Positions 5,964 through 14,837 of a stretch of 30,700 nucleotides of DNA are shown here, piece after piece. The DNA is from CAYSLU01 sp964431965. Its GTDB lineage: Bacteria; Verrucomicrobiota; Kiritimatiellia; CAIKKV01; CAYSLU01. Position 1 is the stretch's first letter, and each line of letters begins with the position of its first letter. The notes beneath the pieces are model-generated. The model was not told where the DNA came from and did no database searches. It saw only the letters and a program-made list of their open reading frames with translations. The DNA lies in contig CAYSLU010000067.1 in assembly GCA_964431965.1 (NCBI GenBank), positions 1-30,700 of the forward strand, read 5' to 3'. Made by a program: the position numbers and the translations under genes.

Positions 5964-7997
5964 ATGAGCAATGCAGGCAAGGACCAGAAGCAGGTAACGG
6001 CCGATCCCGCGGCGCAGGAGATGCTGTCGCACGCGAGCGGGTGCGGCATCGGAACGGCGTACTCCCGCCACGCGATCCAGGAGCCCCGCTGCGGGTTCGG
6101 CGAGCTCGGCGTCTGCTGCCGCATCTGCGAGATGGGCCCCTGCCGCGTCAACCCCTTCCACGACGGCGAGCCCACCCGCGGCGTCTGCGGCGCGGACGCG
6201 GACACGATCGTGGCGCGCCACCTGATCCGCCAGGTCGCGGCCGGGGCCGCCGCGCACTCCGACCACGGGCACGATATCGTCAAGACGCTGCTGCTGACCG
6301 CCAAAGGCGAGGCGCAGGGATACGTCATCCAGAACGAGGCGCGCCTGCGCGAGCTGGCCATCGAGTGGGGCATCAAGACCGACGGCCGAACGGTCAACGC
6401 GATCGCCCAGGAACTGGCCGAGAAGACGATGGCCGAGTTCAACCGCCAGGAAGGCGAGATTTCCTACCCCGCGCTCCGCGCGCCGGAGGCGACGGTCAAG
6501 AACTGGCGCAAGCTGGGGATCGTCCCCGTCGGCGTCGAGCACGAGATCGTCGAGACGCTCCACCGCACGCACGAGGGCGTGGATGCGGACTACAAGAACC
6601 TGATCATGCACGGCATGCGGACGTCGCTGGGCGACGGCTGGGCCGGGGCCATGATCGCAACGGACCTCGGCGACGTGCTCTTCGGGACGCCCGAGCCGGT
6701 GCGCAGCCAGGTAAACCTCGGGGTGCTGCGGAAGGACCAGGTCAACATCGTCGTCCACGGCCACGAGCCGACCCTCTCCGAGATGATCGTCGCGGCCAGC
6801 CGCGATCCCGAGCTGGTGGCCTACGCGAAGCAGAAGGGCGCCACGGGCATCCTGGTGGGCGGCATCTGCTGCACGGCGAACGAGATCCTGATGCGGCAGG
6901 GCGCGCCGGTGGTGGGGAACTTCCTGCACCAGGAGCTGGCGATCGCGACGGGAGCCGTGGACCTGATGCTCGTCGATGTCCAGTGCATCATGCCCTCGGT
7001 CGTGGAGCACGCCGCCCGCTTCCACACAAAGGTCGTAACCACGAGCAAGAAGGCCAAGATTCCGGGCGCCGAGCACATCGAGTTCCACGAGACCGAGGCG
7101 CTCGAGATCGCCAAGCGGATCGTTCGCCTGGCCGTCGACAGCTATCCGAAGCGCGGCCCGGTCCAGATCCCGGAGCACAAGACCGACCTCGTGGCGGGAT
7201 TCACGGTGCGCAACACGTTCACGCACCTGGGCGGGCGCTACCGCGCCTCGTTCCGGCCGCTGAACGACGGGATCATCACCGGCCGCCTGCGCGGCGTCGC
7301 GGCGGTGATCGGCTGCAACACGGTTAAGAAGACGCAGGACGAGAGCCACCTGGCGATGGTCCGCGAGCTCATCGCGAACGACGTGCTCGTCGTGATGACC
7401 GGCTGCGCGGCCACGGCGTGCGCAAAAGCCGGACTGCTGCAGCCCGAGGCCGCCGCGAAGTGGGCCGGCAAGGGCCTGCAGGAAATCTGCGAGGCCGTCG
7501 GCATCCCGCCGGTCCTGCACTTCGGATCCTGCGTCGACAACAGCCGGATCCTGGTCGCCCTCTGCGAGATGAGCCGGGAAGGCGGGCTCGGGACGAAGCT
7601 CTCCGACCTGCCGATCGCCGGCGCGGCGCCGGAGGCGATGTGCGAGAAGGCGATCGCCATCGGGTTCTACTGCGTGGCGTCGGGCGCCTACGTGAACTTC
7701 AGCCCGGCCATGCGCGTGCTGGGCAGCCCGGCGGTCACGAAGTTCCTCACCGAGGGCGTCGAGGAACTCGTCGGCGGCAAGTTCACCTTCGAGGACGATC
7801 CAGTCAAGGCCGCCCACCTCATGATGGCGCACATGGACCGGAAGCGGGCCGCGCTGAAGCTGAAGCCGCTCATGTACGCCCAGTCGTTCCTGGCTGCGGC
7901 CGAAGCGCCGACGGCCGAGGTGCCGGCCGCGGAAGCCGCCGTCCCCCTGGAGAGCACAACCGGCCCGCGGCGCGGATGCGCGGGGAAGAGGGTTTGA
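5964..7997 (+). CDS. cooS: Ni,Fe carbon monoxide dehydrogenase catalytic subunit
   Basis: 677 aa from ATG 5964, 10 bases after cooC. It interconverts CO and CO2 at a Ni-Fe-S C-cluster. Cysteines in the N-terminus match the D-cluster (C43, C51) and B-cluster (C52, C55, C60, C75) with family spacing. C-cluster ligands are visible as H267 in VVHGHEPT, C302/C303 in GGICCTANE, C341 in DVQCIMPS, C451 in VIGCNTVKK, C481 in MTGCAATAC and C523 in FGSCVDNSR. The His-rich HSDHGHDI at 98-105 matches the proton-relay histidines. All required residues appear present, so it should be active. Unusual is a tail of about 35 residues rich in Ala, Pro and Glu (AEAPTAEVPAAEAAV) that ends in RRGCAGKRV. Located between cooC and cooF at the head of the ACS operon, it supplies CO to AcsB. 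Confidence 0.96.
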   Translation: MSNAGKDQKQVTADPAAQEMLSHASGCGIGTAYSRHAIQEPRCGFGELGVCCRICEMGPCRVNPFHDGEPTRGVCGADADTIVARHLIRQVAAGAAAHSDHGHDIVKTLLLTAKGEAQGYVIQNEARLRELAIEWGIKTDGRTVNAIAQELAEKTMAEFNRQEGEISYPALRAPEATVKNWRKLGIVPVGVEHEIVETLHRTHEGVDADYKNLIMHGMRTSLGDGWAGAMIATDLGDVLFGTPEPVRSQVNLGVLRKDQVNIVVHGHEPTLSEMIVAASRDPELVAYAKQKGATGILVGGICCTANEILMRQGAPVVGNFLHQELAIATGAVDLMLVDVQCIMPSVVEHAARFHTKVVTTSKKAKIPGAEHIEFHETEALEIAKRIVRLAVDSYPKRGPVQIPEHKTDLVAGFTVRNTFTHLGGRYRASFRPLNDGIITGRLRGVAAVIGCNTVKKTQDESHLAMVRELIANDVLVVMTGCAATACAKAGLLQPEAAAKWAGKGLQEICEAVGIPPVLHFGSCVDNSRILVALCEMSREGGLGTKLSDLPIAGAAPEAMCEKAIAIGFYCVASGAYVNFSPAMRVLGSPAVTKFLTEGVEELVGGKFTFEDDPVKAAHLMMAHMDRKRAALKLKPLMYAQSFLAAAEAPTAEVPAAEAAVPLESTTGPRRGCAGKRV

Positions 7998-7999
7998 CC

Positions 8000-8512
8000 A
8001 TGAAAGGCGTTCTGGTTGTTCGGGCCGACCGCTGCACGGGCTGCAAGAGCTGCGAGGTCGCTTGCGCCATCGAGCACTCCCGGTCCAAGACGCTGGTCGG
8101 GGCGATCGCCGAGAATCCCGCGCCCTGCTCGCGCGTGACGGTCGTCCGGCGAGCCGGGCTGTCCGTGCCCCACCAGTGCCGGCAGTGCATGAACGCCAAG
8201 TGCATGGCCGCCTGCCCGCCGAAGGCCCTGTATCGGAAGGATAACGACAGCCCGGTGCTGCTCGACGAGGCGCTGTGCGACCGGTGCGGAAAGTGCGTGC
8301 CGGCGTGCCCGTTCAAGGCAATCCGGCTCGACGCGCCGTCCAACCGGATCGTCAAGTGCGACCAGTGCGCGCACCGGCTCGACCGAGGCGAGCGGCCGGC
8401 CTGCGTGGAGGCCTGCCCGGTACAGGCGCTGGCATTCAAACCGATGAGCGAAGTGGAGCCGGACAGGAAACGATCCTTCCTGGTAGTCAACGAACGTGGA
8501 ATAGCGAAGTAG
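8000..8512 (+). CDS. cooF: CooF-like four-cluster ferredoxin subunit
   Basis: 170 aa, ATG 8000, only 2 bases after cooS. Cysteines are arranged for four [4Fe-4S] clusters: C12/C15/C18/C22, C60/C63/C68/C72, C93/C96/C99/C103 and C120/C123/C135/C139. This is the DmsB/HycB/CooF pattern. CooF passes electrons between CooS and a partner such as a hydrogenase, an NADH- or ferredoxin-dependent oxidoreductase, or soluble ferredoxin. No hydrogenase (cooMKLXUH) or FNOR gene is next to it, so the partner is not in this window. Its insertion between cooS and acsB suggests that it serves a CODH working with ACS. Family membership is certain at the ferredoxin level; the CooF name rests on position. Confidence 0.88.
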   Translation: MKGVLVVRADRCTGCKSCEVACAIEHSRSKTLVGAIAENPAPCSRVTVVRRAGLSVPHQCRQCMNAKCMAACPPKALYRKDNDSPVLLDEALCDRCGKCVPACPFKAIRLDAPSNRIVKCDQCAHRLDRGERPACVEACPVQALAFKPMSEVEPDRKRSFLVVNERGIAK

Positions 8513-8580
8513 GACGCGAGGCGGGCCGCCTGACGCGGGCCCGGCAGAATCACGGTCAGTCCAGCAGCGAGGCTTGAGTC

Positions 8581-10758
8581 ATGTCCAAAATCATCGCCGA
8601 TGCCGCAATCCGAGGGGCCCACGAGATCGTCGCGCAGGCGGAAGCCTACATGAGCAAGGCGCGCGAGGAGAAGGGCGAGGACACGAAGGTCGGGTTTCCG
8701 GACACGGCCTACTTCCTCCCGATGGCCCACGCCCTCATGGGGCTGAACATCGAGACGCTGGGCCAGATGAAGCCGGTCCTGGCGCACGCCAAGGAGCTGC
8801 TCGGCCCGCCGCCCACCGACGCGCTCTGGTTCCCGTACCTGGGCACCGCGCTCGACGCGGGGGTGGCGACGCTGCTGGCCGAGGAGATCATCGTCGTGCT
8901 CCGCTACCTCTACAACGAGGAGCCGCAGAAGGGGTGCAACGGGTTCTTCAGCGACACGATCCTCCGGACGCTGGGCATCCAGCTCGTGGACGGACGCATG
9001 CCCGGCTTCGCCGCCATCCTGGGCGCCGCGCCCGACACCGAGACCGCCGTGCACATCGTGCGCGAGCTACAGAAGCGCCAGATCATGGTCTTCGCCGGAT
9101 CGTCCACGAACGGGGTCAGCATCATCGACCAGCTCGCCGAGGCGAAGGTGGAGATGGGCTGGGACACGTACATCGTCCCCTACGGCCGCGACACGATCAG
9201 CGCGATCTACCCGCTCAACTGGGCCATCCGAGCGGCCATGACGTTCGGCGGACTCAAGCCCGGGCAGCCGCGCGCGTGCCTCGAGTACTGCAAGAACCGC
9301 GTCTTCGCCTTCGGCCTCACGCTGGGCGAGGTCGACCGGTTCAAGTACGCCACCGGCGCCGGCGCGATCAACATGGGGTTCCCGATCATCGCCGACACGA
9401 GCATCCCGGAGATCCTGCCGACCGGCATCTGCACGTACGAGCACGTCGTGCGCGAGCTCGACCACAAGCAGATCGTCCCCCGCTGCATCGAGGTGCGCGG
9501 CGTGAAGGTCAAGGTCTCGCAGGTCGACATCCCGGTCCCCTTCTCGGCCGCGTTCGAGGGCGAGCGCGTCCGGCGCGAGGACATGCACTGCGAGTTCGGC
9601 AGCAAGTACTCCACGGCCTTCGAGTTCGTCCACATGCGCGCGATGGACGAGATCGAGGACGGGAAGATCGAGCTGATCGGCCCCGACATCGACACGGTGG
9701 CGGAGGGCGGATCCATCCCGCTGGCGATCTTCGTGGAGGTGGCGGGGCGGGCGATGCAGAAGGACTTCGAGTCCATCGTCGAGCGCCAGGTCCACCACTA
9801 CCTCAACTACGCGATGGGCATCTTCCACATGGGCCAGCGGGACATCATCTGGGTCCGCGTGAGCAAGGGCGCCTACGCGAGCGGGTTCCGGCTCAAGCAC
9901 TTCGGCGAGATCCTGCACGCCCGCATCCTGGACGTGTACGGCAAGATCGTGGACAAGGTGCAGGTCACCATCATCACGGAAGCCGTCCGGGTCAAGGCCC
10001 TGCTGCAGGACGCCCGCAAGGCGTACGCGGAGCGCGACGCGCGCATCGCCGGCATGACCGACGAGAGCGTCGAGGAGTTCTACTCCTGCACGCTCTGCCA
10101 GTCGTTCGCGCCGAACCATGTGTGCGTGATCAGCCCCGAGCGCCTGGGCCTGTGCGGCGCCTACAACTGGCTGGACGGCAAGGCGGCGTTCGAGATCGAC
10201 CCGAGCGGCGGCAACCGCCCGATCCGCAAGGGCCGCGTGGTCGACCTGAAAACCGGCGAGTGGGAGGGCGTGAACGACTTCGTACTCGCGTCCTCGAACC
10301 GCAAGATCGAGTCCATCAGCCTCTACTCGCTGATGAACAAGCCGATGACCTCGTGCGGCTGCTTCGAGTGCATCCTGGCGATCGTCCCGGAGGCGAACGG
10401 GTTCATGATCGTGAACCGGGAGTTCTCGGGCATGACGCCGTGCGGCATGAAGTTCTCCACGCTGGCGGGCAGCGTGGGCGGCGGAAACCAGACGCCGGGC
10501 TTCCTCGGCGTGGGCCGGCTCTACGTGCTCAGCCGCAAGTTCATCCCAGCCGACGGCGGGCTCCGCCGGCTGGTCTGGATGCCCAAGGAGCTGAAGGAGT
10601 TCTACGGCGAGCGGCTGAAGGCCCGCGCCGCCGACGAAGGGTGTCCGGACCTGGTGGACCAGATCGGCGATGAGACGGTGGCGACGACCGGCGAGGAACT
10701 GCTGGAATACCTGACGAAGGTCGGGCATCCTGCCGTCGCGATGGAATCCTTACTCTGA
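8581..10758 (+). CDS. acsB: Acetyl-CoA synthase, bacterial AcsB
   Basis: 725 aa, nearly the length of the Moorella enzyme (729). AcsB condenses a methyl group from the corrinoid protein, CO from CODH and CoA into acetyl-CoA at the Ni-Ni-[4Fe-4S] A-cluster. The A-cluster ligands are all visible: C503, C506, C515 and C525 for the cubane (SCTLCQSF, NHVC, LGLC), and C592 and C594 in the CGCF motif that holds the distal nickel. The spacing equals the known ligands offset by three. F509 matches the phenylalanine that shapes the CO pocket. The full N-terminal CODH-contact domain is present, unlike in archaeal CdhC. A 68-base gap with a possible CGGGCC/GGCCCG stem (8522-8543) separates it from cooF. 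Confidence 0.97.
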   Translation: MSKIIADAAIRGAHEIVAQAEAYMSKAREEKGEDTKVGFPDTAYFLPMAHALMGLNIETLGQMKPVLAHAKELLGPPPTDALWFPYLGTALDAGVATLLAEEIIVVLRYLYNEEPQKGCNGFFSDTILRTLGIQLVDGRMPGFAAILGAAPDTETAVHIVRELQKRQIMVFAGSSTNGVSIIDQLAEAKVEMGWDTYIVPYGRDTISAIYPLNWAIRAAMTFGGLKPGQPRACLEYCKNRVFAFGLTLGEVDRFKYATGAGAINMGFPIIADTSIPEILPTGICTYEHVVRELDHKQIVPRCIEVRGVKVKVSQVDIPVPFSAAFEGERVRREDMHCEFGSKYSTAFEFVHMRAMDEIEDGKIELIGPDIDTVAEGGSIPLAIFVEVAGRAMQKDFESIVERQVHHYLNYAMGIFHMGQRDIIWVRVSKGAYASGFRLKHFGEILHARILDVYGKIVDKVQVTIITEAVRVKALLQDARKAYAERDARIAGMTDESVEEFYSCTLCQSFAPNHVCVISPERLGLCGAYNWLDGKAAFEIDPSGGNRPIRKGRVVDLKTGEWEGVNDFVLASSNRKIESISLYSLMNKPMTSCGCFECILAIVPEANGFMIVNREFSGMTPCGMKFSTLAGSVGGGNQTPGFLGVGRLYVLSRKFIPADGGLRRLVWMPKELKEFYGERLKARAADEGCPDLVDQIGDETVATTGEELLEYLTKVGHPAVAMESLL

Positions 10759-10789
10759 CGGAATCGAACGACAACTGCGGAGGCAGACC

Positions 10790-12130
10790 ATGGCACTGAA
10801 GGCGCTCGACATATTCAAACTCCTGCCCAAGACGAACTGCAAGAAGTGCGGGTGTCCCACCTGCCTCGCGTTCGCCATGAAGATGGCCCAGAACCAGGCC
10901 AGCCTCGACGCATGCCCGGACGTCTCGGCCGCGTCCAAGGCCGCACTGGCCGGCGCGGCGGCGCCGCCGATCCGGCTGGTGACCGTCGGCGCCGGCGACC
11001 GGCGCCTGGAGATCGGCAACGAGACCGTCATGTTCCGCCATGACGAGTCGTTCTACCGCCAGCCCGGGGTCGGCGTGATCATCCCCGACACCCTGACGGG
11101 CGCCGCGCTCGAGGCGAAGCTCGCGAAGGTGCGCGCGCTCTCGTTCCACCGCGTCGGCATGACGATGAACTCCATGATCGTCGCCGTCGACAACGCCAGC
11201 GGCAAGCCCGACGCGTTCGCCTCCGCCGCCAAGGCTGTCGGCGCGCTGGGCCTGCCGGTGGTGCTGATGACCGCCGAGCCCGCACACGCGGAGGCGGCCA
11301 TCGCCGCCGCCGGGCTTTCGAGGCCCCTCCTCCACGCCGCCACCGCGGCCAACGTCGATGCATTCGCCGCGCTCGCCAAGGCGAAGTCGTGCCCGCTGGC
11401 CGTGGCGGGCCCTGACCTCGACGCCGCCGTGGCGACGGCCGTCAAGGCGCGCCAGGCCGGCGCGGAGGACATTGTCCTCGACCTCGGCGCCGGGGCGCTC
11501 GTGCGCACCATCGAGGCGCTCACGGCCGACCGACGCCTCGCGCTCAAGCGCAAGGCCGACGGCGCCGGCTACCCCTGCATGGTCTGCTGCCGGGAGGCCG
11601 ACCCGCAGCAGAACGCGCTGGCGTGCGCCGCCTACGTCTCCAAGTTCGCCTCCATCGTGCTGACCACGCTGGACGAGCCCGCGCAGATCGGGTCGATCCT
11701 CACGGTCAGCCAGAACATCTACACGGACCCGCGAAAGCCCATCCAGGTCGAGCCCAAGCTCTACTCGGTCGGCGCCGTGACGCCGCAGTCCCCGCTGCTG
11801 ATCACGACCAACTTCTCGCTGACCTACTACACGGTCCAGTCGGAGGTGGAGTCCAGCCGCGTGCCGGCCTACATCGCGGTGCTCGACACGGAGGGCACGT
11901 CGGTGCTGACCGCGTTCGCATCCGACAAGCTGACGTCCGAGAAGGTGGCCGCCTTCCTCAACTCGGAGGCCGTCACGAAGGTGATCGCCCACCGGAAGGT
12001 CGTGCTGCCGGGCTACATCGCCGCCATGAGCGGAGCCCTCAAGGAGGACTCCGGGTGGGAGGTGGTGGTCGGCCCGCGCGAGGCCAGCGGCATCCCGAAG
12101 TTCCTGAAGACCGTCTGGCAGGCCGGATGA
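10790..12130 (+). CDS. acsC: Corrinoid/iron-sulfur protein large subunit
   Basis: 446 aa from ATG 10790 with a strong GGAGG 7 bases upstream. The N-terminus holds the [4Fe-4S] ligands C17, C20, C25 and C42 in NCKKCGCPTC...DAC, exactly the family positions. A TIM-barrel region follows, and the C-terminal part (from about residue 320, including LTTNFSLTYYTVQSEVE-type sequence) is the B12-binding domain. With AcsD it forms the CFeSP that carries the methyl group from AcsE to AcsB; the Fe-S cluster keeps cobalt in the Co(I) state. The stop overlaps the next start as ATGA, so acsV translation is coupled. Confidence 0.96.
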   Translation: MALKALDIFKLLPKTNCKKCGCPTCLAFAMKMAQNQASLDACPDVSAASKAALAGAAAPPIRLVTVGAGDRRLEIGNETVMFRHDESFYRQPGVGVIIPDTLTGAALEAKLAKVRALSFHRVGMTMNSMIVAVDNASGKPDAFASAAKAVGALGLPVVLMTAEPAHAEAAIAAAGLSRPLLHAATAANVDAFAALAKAKSCPLAVAGPDLDAAVATAVKARQAGAEDIVLDLGAGALVRTIEALTADRRLALKRKADGAGYPCMVCCREADPQQNALACAAYVSKFASIVLTTLDEPAQIGSILTVSQNIYTDPRKPIQVEPKLYSVGAVTPQSPLLITTNFSLTYYTVQSEVESSRVPAYIAVLDTEGTSVLTAFASDKLTSEKVAAFLNSEAVTKVIAHRKVVLPGYIAAMSGALKEDSGWEVVVGPREASGIPKFLKTVWQAG

Positions 12131-14058
12131 AGACCTTCACCGTCACGTTTCTGCCCGAGGGCAAGACGGTCCAGGCTGCGGCCGGCCGTTCGCTGCTGGA
12201 TGCGGCGAAGGCGGCCGGGGTCTCGATCAACTGCTTCTGCGGGGGTGACGGCGTCTGCGGAAAGTGCCGGGTCATCGCCAAGTCCGGCAAGGTGACGGCC
12301 CGGGCGAACATGTTCCTGGACCGCCACGACATCCAGCGCGGGGTGGCGCTCGCGTGCCAGACCTACGTGGCCGGAGACGTGGTGGTGGAGATCCCGCCGG
12401 AATCCATGTCCGGCGGCATCCCGCAGCTCACGCGCGAGGATGCCATCCGCTACGGCCAGGTGAGCCTCGAGGTGCAAGGTCAGCACCGATTCCCGCCAGC
12501 GCCCCTCGTGCGTAAGGTCCCCCTCAGCCTGGAGCCGCCCAGCCTGGCGGACAGCACGCCGGATCAGGAGCGGCTGTTCCGGGCCCTGCGCATGCAGCAG
12601 GAGATCCCGGTCATGCAGGCCGGCCTCTCCGTCCTGCGCCGCCTTCCCGATGTGCTGCGCCGGAGCAACTGGCAGGTGACGGCGGTGCTCGGCGTCCGCG
12701 GCGGCACCGTCGAGGTCGTCGACGTGGAGCCCGGGAACACGCCGAGCCGGATACTCGGCGTGGCCGTCGACATCGGCACCACGACCGTCGTCGCCCATCT
12801 GGTCGATCTCTCATCGACCGACACCCTCGGGGTGCGGGCGTGCTACAACGCCCAGGCGAAGTTCGGCGAGGATGTGATCGCCCGCATCATGTACGCCGCA
12901 ACGCCGAGCGGGCTCCGCGAGCTGCAGGAAGCCGTCCTCGGCGATATCAACGGCCTGATCGCCGCCCTGATCGTCGACAGCGGCGCGCGGCTCTCCGACG
13001 TGATGGGCATCGTGTGCGCCGGCAACACCACCATGATGCACCTGCTGTTCGGGCTCGACCCGTCCAACATCCGGCGCGACCCCTATATTCCGGCGGCGAT
13101 GAACCTTCCCGTCATCCGCGCGGCCGAGGTGGGCATCTCCATCAACGCCCGCGGGCTGCTGACCGCCCTGCCCTGCGTCTCGTCCTACGTCGGCGGCGAC
13201 GTGCTGGCCGACGTGCTGGTGGCGGGCATGACCGAGACCGAGGATGTGTCGCTGCTCGTCGACCTCGGGACGAACGGCGAACTGGTGCTCGGGAACTCGG
13301 AGTGGCTGATGTGCTGCTCCGCATCCGCCGGGCCGGCGTTCGAGGGCGGCGGCATTTCCTGCGGCATGCGGGCGACCACCGGCGCCCTCGAGCGGGTGGA
13401 CCTCGGCGAGGGCGGGCGCGTGATCGACTGCGGCGTTGTGGGCGGCGGCCGGCCCCTCGGCATCTGCGGATCCGGGCTGATCGATGCCGTCGCCAACCTG
13501 CTCATGGTGGGCTGCATCGACCGGGCCGGCCGATTCGTCGCCTCGCGCTGCGGCCGCCGGCTGCAGGAGACGGAGTCCGGCGAGAAGGCATTCGTGCTGT
13601 TCCCGGGCGAGGAGACGTCACTCGGCCGGGACATCACCCTGACCGAGTCCGACATCCGCAACCTGATCCACACCAAGGGCTCGATCTACATGGCGGCCAG
13701 CTGCCTGCTGGACCACGTCGGCCTGACGTTTGCCGACCTGAAGCGGATCTACATTGCGGGCGGATTCGGCAACCACCTGCGGGTGGACCGGGCCATCCAG
13801 ATCGGGCTGCTCCCCGACCTGCCGCCCGACACGTTCCACATTATCGGCAACGGCTCGGTCGAGGGGGCTCGGGCCGTGCTGCTTTCGGAGCACGCCCTGC
13901 GGTACGTGCAGACCCGAATCGCGGCGACGACGACATCCGTCGAGCTGAGCTCCTCGCACAAGTACATGAACGAGTACACATCCTGCCTGTTTCTTCCGCA
14001 CACGGACATCGAGCGGTTTCCGTCGGCGCGGAAGCTGCTGTGCGGGGCTCCGGCTTAG
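12127..14058 (+). CDS. acsV: Corrinoid-activating ferredoxin/ASKHA ATPase (AcsV/RACo type)
   Basis: 643 aa, ATG 12127 inside the ATGA overlap with acsC. The N-terminal [2Fe-2S] domain has C38-x5-C44-x2-C47 and C77 (FCGGDGVCGKC, LACQT). A linker region spans about 90-205. The ASKHA ATPase part carries VDIGTTTVVAHLVDL at 214-228 (phosphate 1), VDLGTNGEL near 378 (phosphate 2), ICGSGLIDAV and IAGGFGNHL near 543-551 (adenosine motif). RACo proteins use ATP hydrolysis to reduce inactive Co(II) CFeSP back to Co(I). Location between the CFeSP subunit genes fits. All domains are present, so it is likely functional; the electron donor could be CooF or a ferredoxin elsewhere. Confidence 0.93.
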   Translation: MKTFTVTFLPEGKTVQAAAGRSLLDAAKAAGVSINCFCGGDGVCGKCRVIAKSGKVTARANMFLDRHDIQRGVALACQTYVAGDVVVEIPPESMSGGIPQLTREDAIRYGQVSLEVQGQHRFPPAPLVRKVPLSLEPPSLADSTPDQERLFRALRMQQEIPVMQAGLSVLRRLPDVLRRSNWQVTAVLGVRGGTVEVVDVEPGNTPSRILGVAVDIGTTTVVAHLVDLSSTDTLGVRACYNAQAKFGEDVIARIMYAATPSGLRELQEAVLGDINGLIAALIVDSGARLSDVMGIVCAGNTTMMHLLFGLDPSNIRRDPYIPAAMNLPVIRAAEVGISINARGLLTALPCVSSYVGGDVLADVLVAGMTETEDVSLLVDLGTNGELVLGNSEWLMCCSASAGPAFEGGGISCGMRATTGALERVDLGEGGRVIDCGVVGGGRPLGICGSGLIDAVANLLMVGCIDRAGRFVASRCGRRLQETESGEKAFVLFPGEETSLGRDITLTESDIRNLIHTKGSIYMAASCLLDHVGLTFADLKRIYIAGGFGNHLRVDRAIQIGLLPDLPPDTFHIIGNGSVEGARAVLLSEHALRYVQTRIAATTTSVELSSSHKYMNEYTSCLFLPHTDIERFPSARKLLCGAPA

Positions 14059-14069
14059 AGGAGATGGAC

Positions 14070-14837
14070 ATGGCGCTGCGCATCGCTATCGCGGGGAAAG
14101 GCGGGTCGGGCAAGACGACGCTCTCGGCCCTCCTCTGCCGCTGCCTGGTGGAGCGCAACCTCACCCCTGTGCTCGCCGTGGACGCGGACCCCAACAGCTG
14201 CCTCCCGGGCCGCCTGGGCGTCGCGGTCCCGCAGACGATCGGAGACATGCGCGAGGACATCCGGAACGACCCGGAGCGCGTGCCCCAGGGGATGTCCAAG
14301 CACCAGTGGATCCGCCAGCTGATCCAGCAGGACATCGCGGAGTCGGCGGGCTTCGACATGCTGGTGATGGGCCGCCAGGAAGGCCCCGGCTGCTACTGCT
14401 ACATCAACAACGTGCTCCGCGAGAGCATGGAGCAGCTCGGTCAGCAGTACCGCGCGCTCGTCATCGACAACGAGGCCGGCCTCGAGCACCTCAGCCGGCG
14501 CATGAACGGAGCCGTCGAGATCATGCTGGTCGTCTGCCCCCCCACCCATACCGGGGTTCAGACGGCGGAGCGGATCGTCGGCATCGTCCGGGCGCTCAAG
14601 CTCAAGGTCGGACAGACGTTTCTAGTCCTCAACCCGTGCGATGCGCCTCTTTCCCTCGAGCTGGCGGAGGCATTCGGACGGATCGGCGCGGAAATCCTGG
14701 GGTCGATTCCACTCGATCCCCAGGTGGGCGCCTTCGATGTCGCGGGTCGGTCGCTGCTGGAACTCCCCGGGGAATCGCCCGCGGCCCGGGCGGTCCGGGG
14801 ATTGGTCGATGTGCTTGCTGAGAGGAGGCTCGTATGA
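14070..14837 (+). CDS. acsF: AcsF-type ATPase for acetyl-CoA synthase maturation
   Basis: 255 aa. ATG 14070 is preferred over ATG 14064 because GAGGAG (14058-14063) lies 6 bases before 14070 but directly abuts 14064. It belongs to the same MinD-like family as CooC: deviant Walker A GKGGSGKTT at 9-17, VDADPNSCLPGRLG at 38-51, CxC metal site C108/C110 in GPGCYCYINN, and IDNEAGLEHLSRR at 132-144. Members in this position are reported to help nickel incorporation into ACS. It is clearly divergent from the cooC at the operon's head, which suggests a division of labour: CooC for the C-cluster, AcsF for the A-cluster. The stop overlaps the acsD start (ATGA). Confidence 0.88.
   Translation: MALRIAIAGKGGSGKTTLSALLCRCLVERNLTPVLAVDADPNSCLPGRLGVAVPQTIGDMREDIRNDPERVPQGMSKHQWIRQLIQQDIAESAGFDMLVMGRQEGPGCYCYINNVLRESMEQLGQQYRALVIDNEAGLEHLSRRMNGAVEIMLVVCPPTHTGVQTAERIVGIVRALKLKVGQTFLVLNPCDAPLSLELAEAFGRIGAEILGSIPLDPQVGAFDVAGRSLLELPGESPAARAVRGLVDVLAERRLV

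Noticed and set aside
5958..7832. Minus-strand open frame of 624 codons opposite cooS
   Set aside because: Antisense shadow caused by high GC and codon bias; cooS carries all expected cluster ligands on the other strand.
9067..10728. Long minus-strand frame opposite acsB
   Set aside because: Antisense shadow; the composition is His/Asp/Arg-rich and acsB is unambiguous.
10541..11992. Minus-strand frame of 483 codons opposite acsC
   Set aside because: Low-complexity Gly/Arg-rich translation, no motif, and fully overlaps a certain gene.
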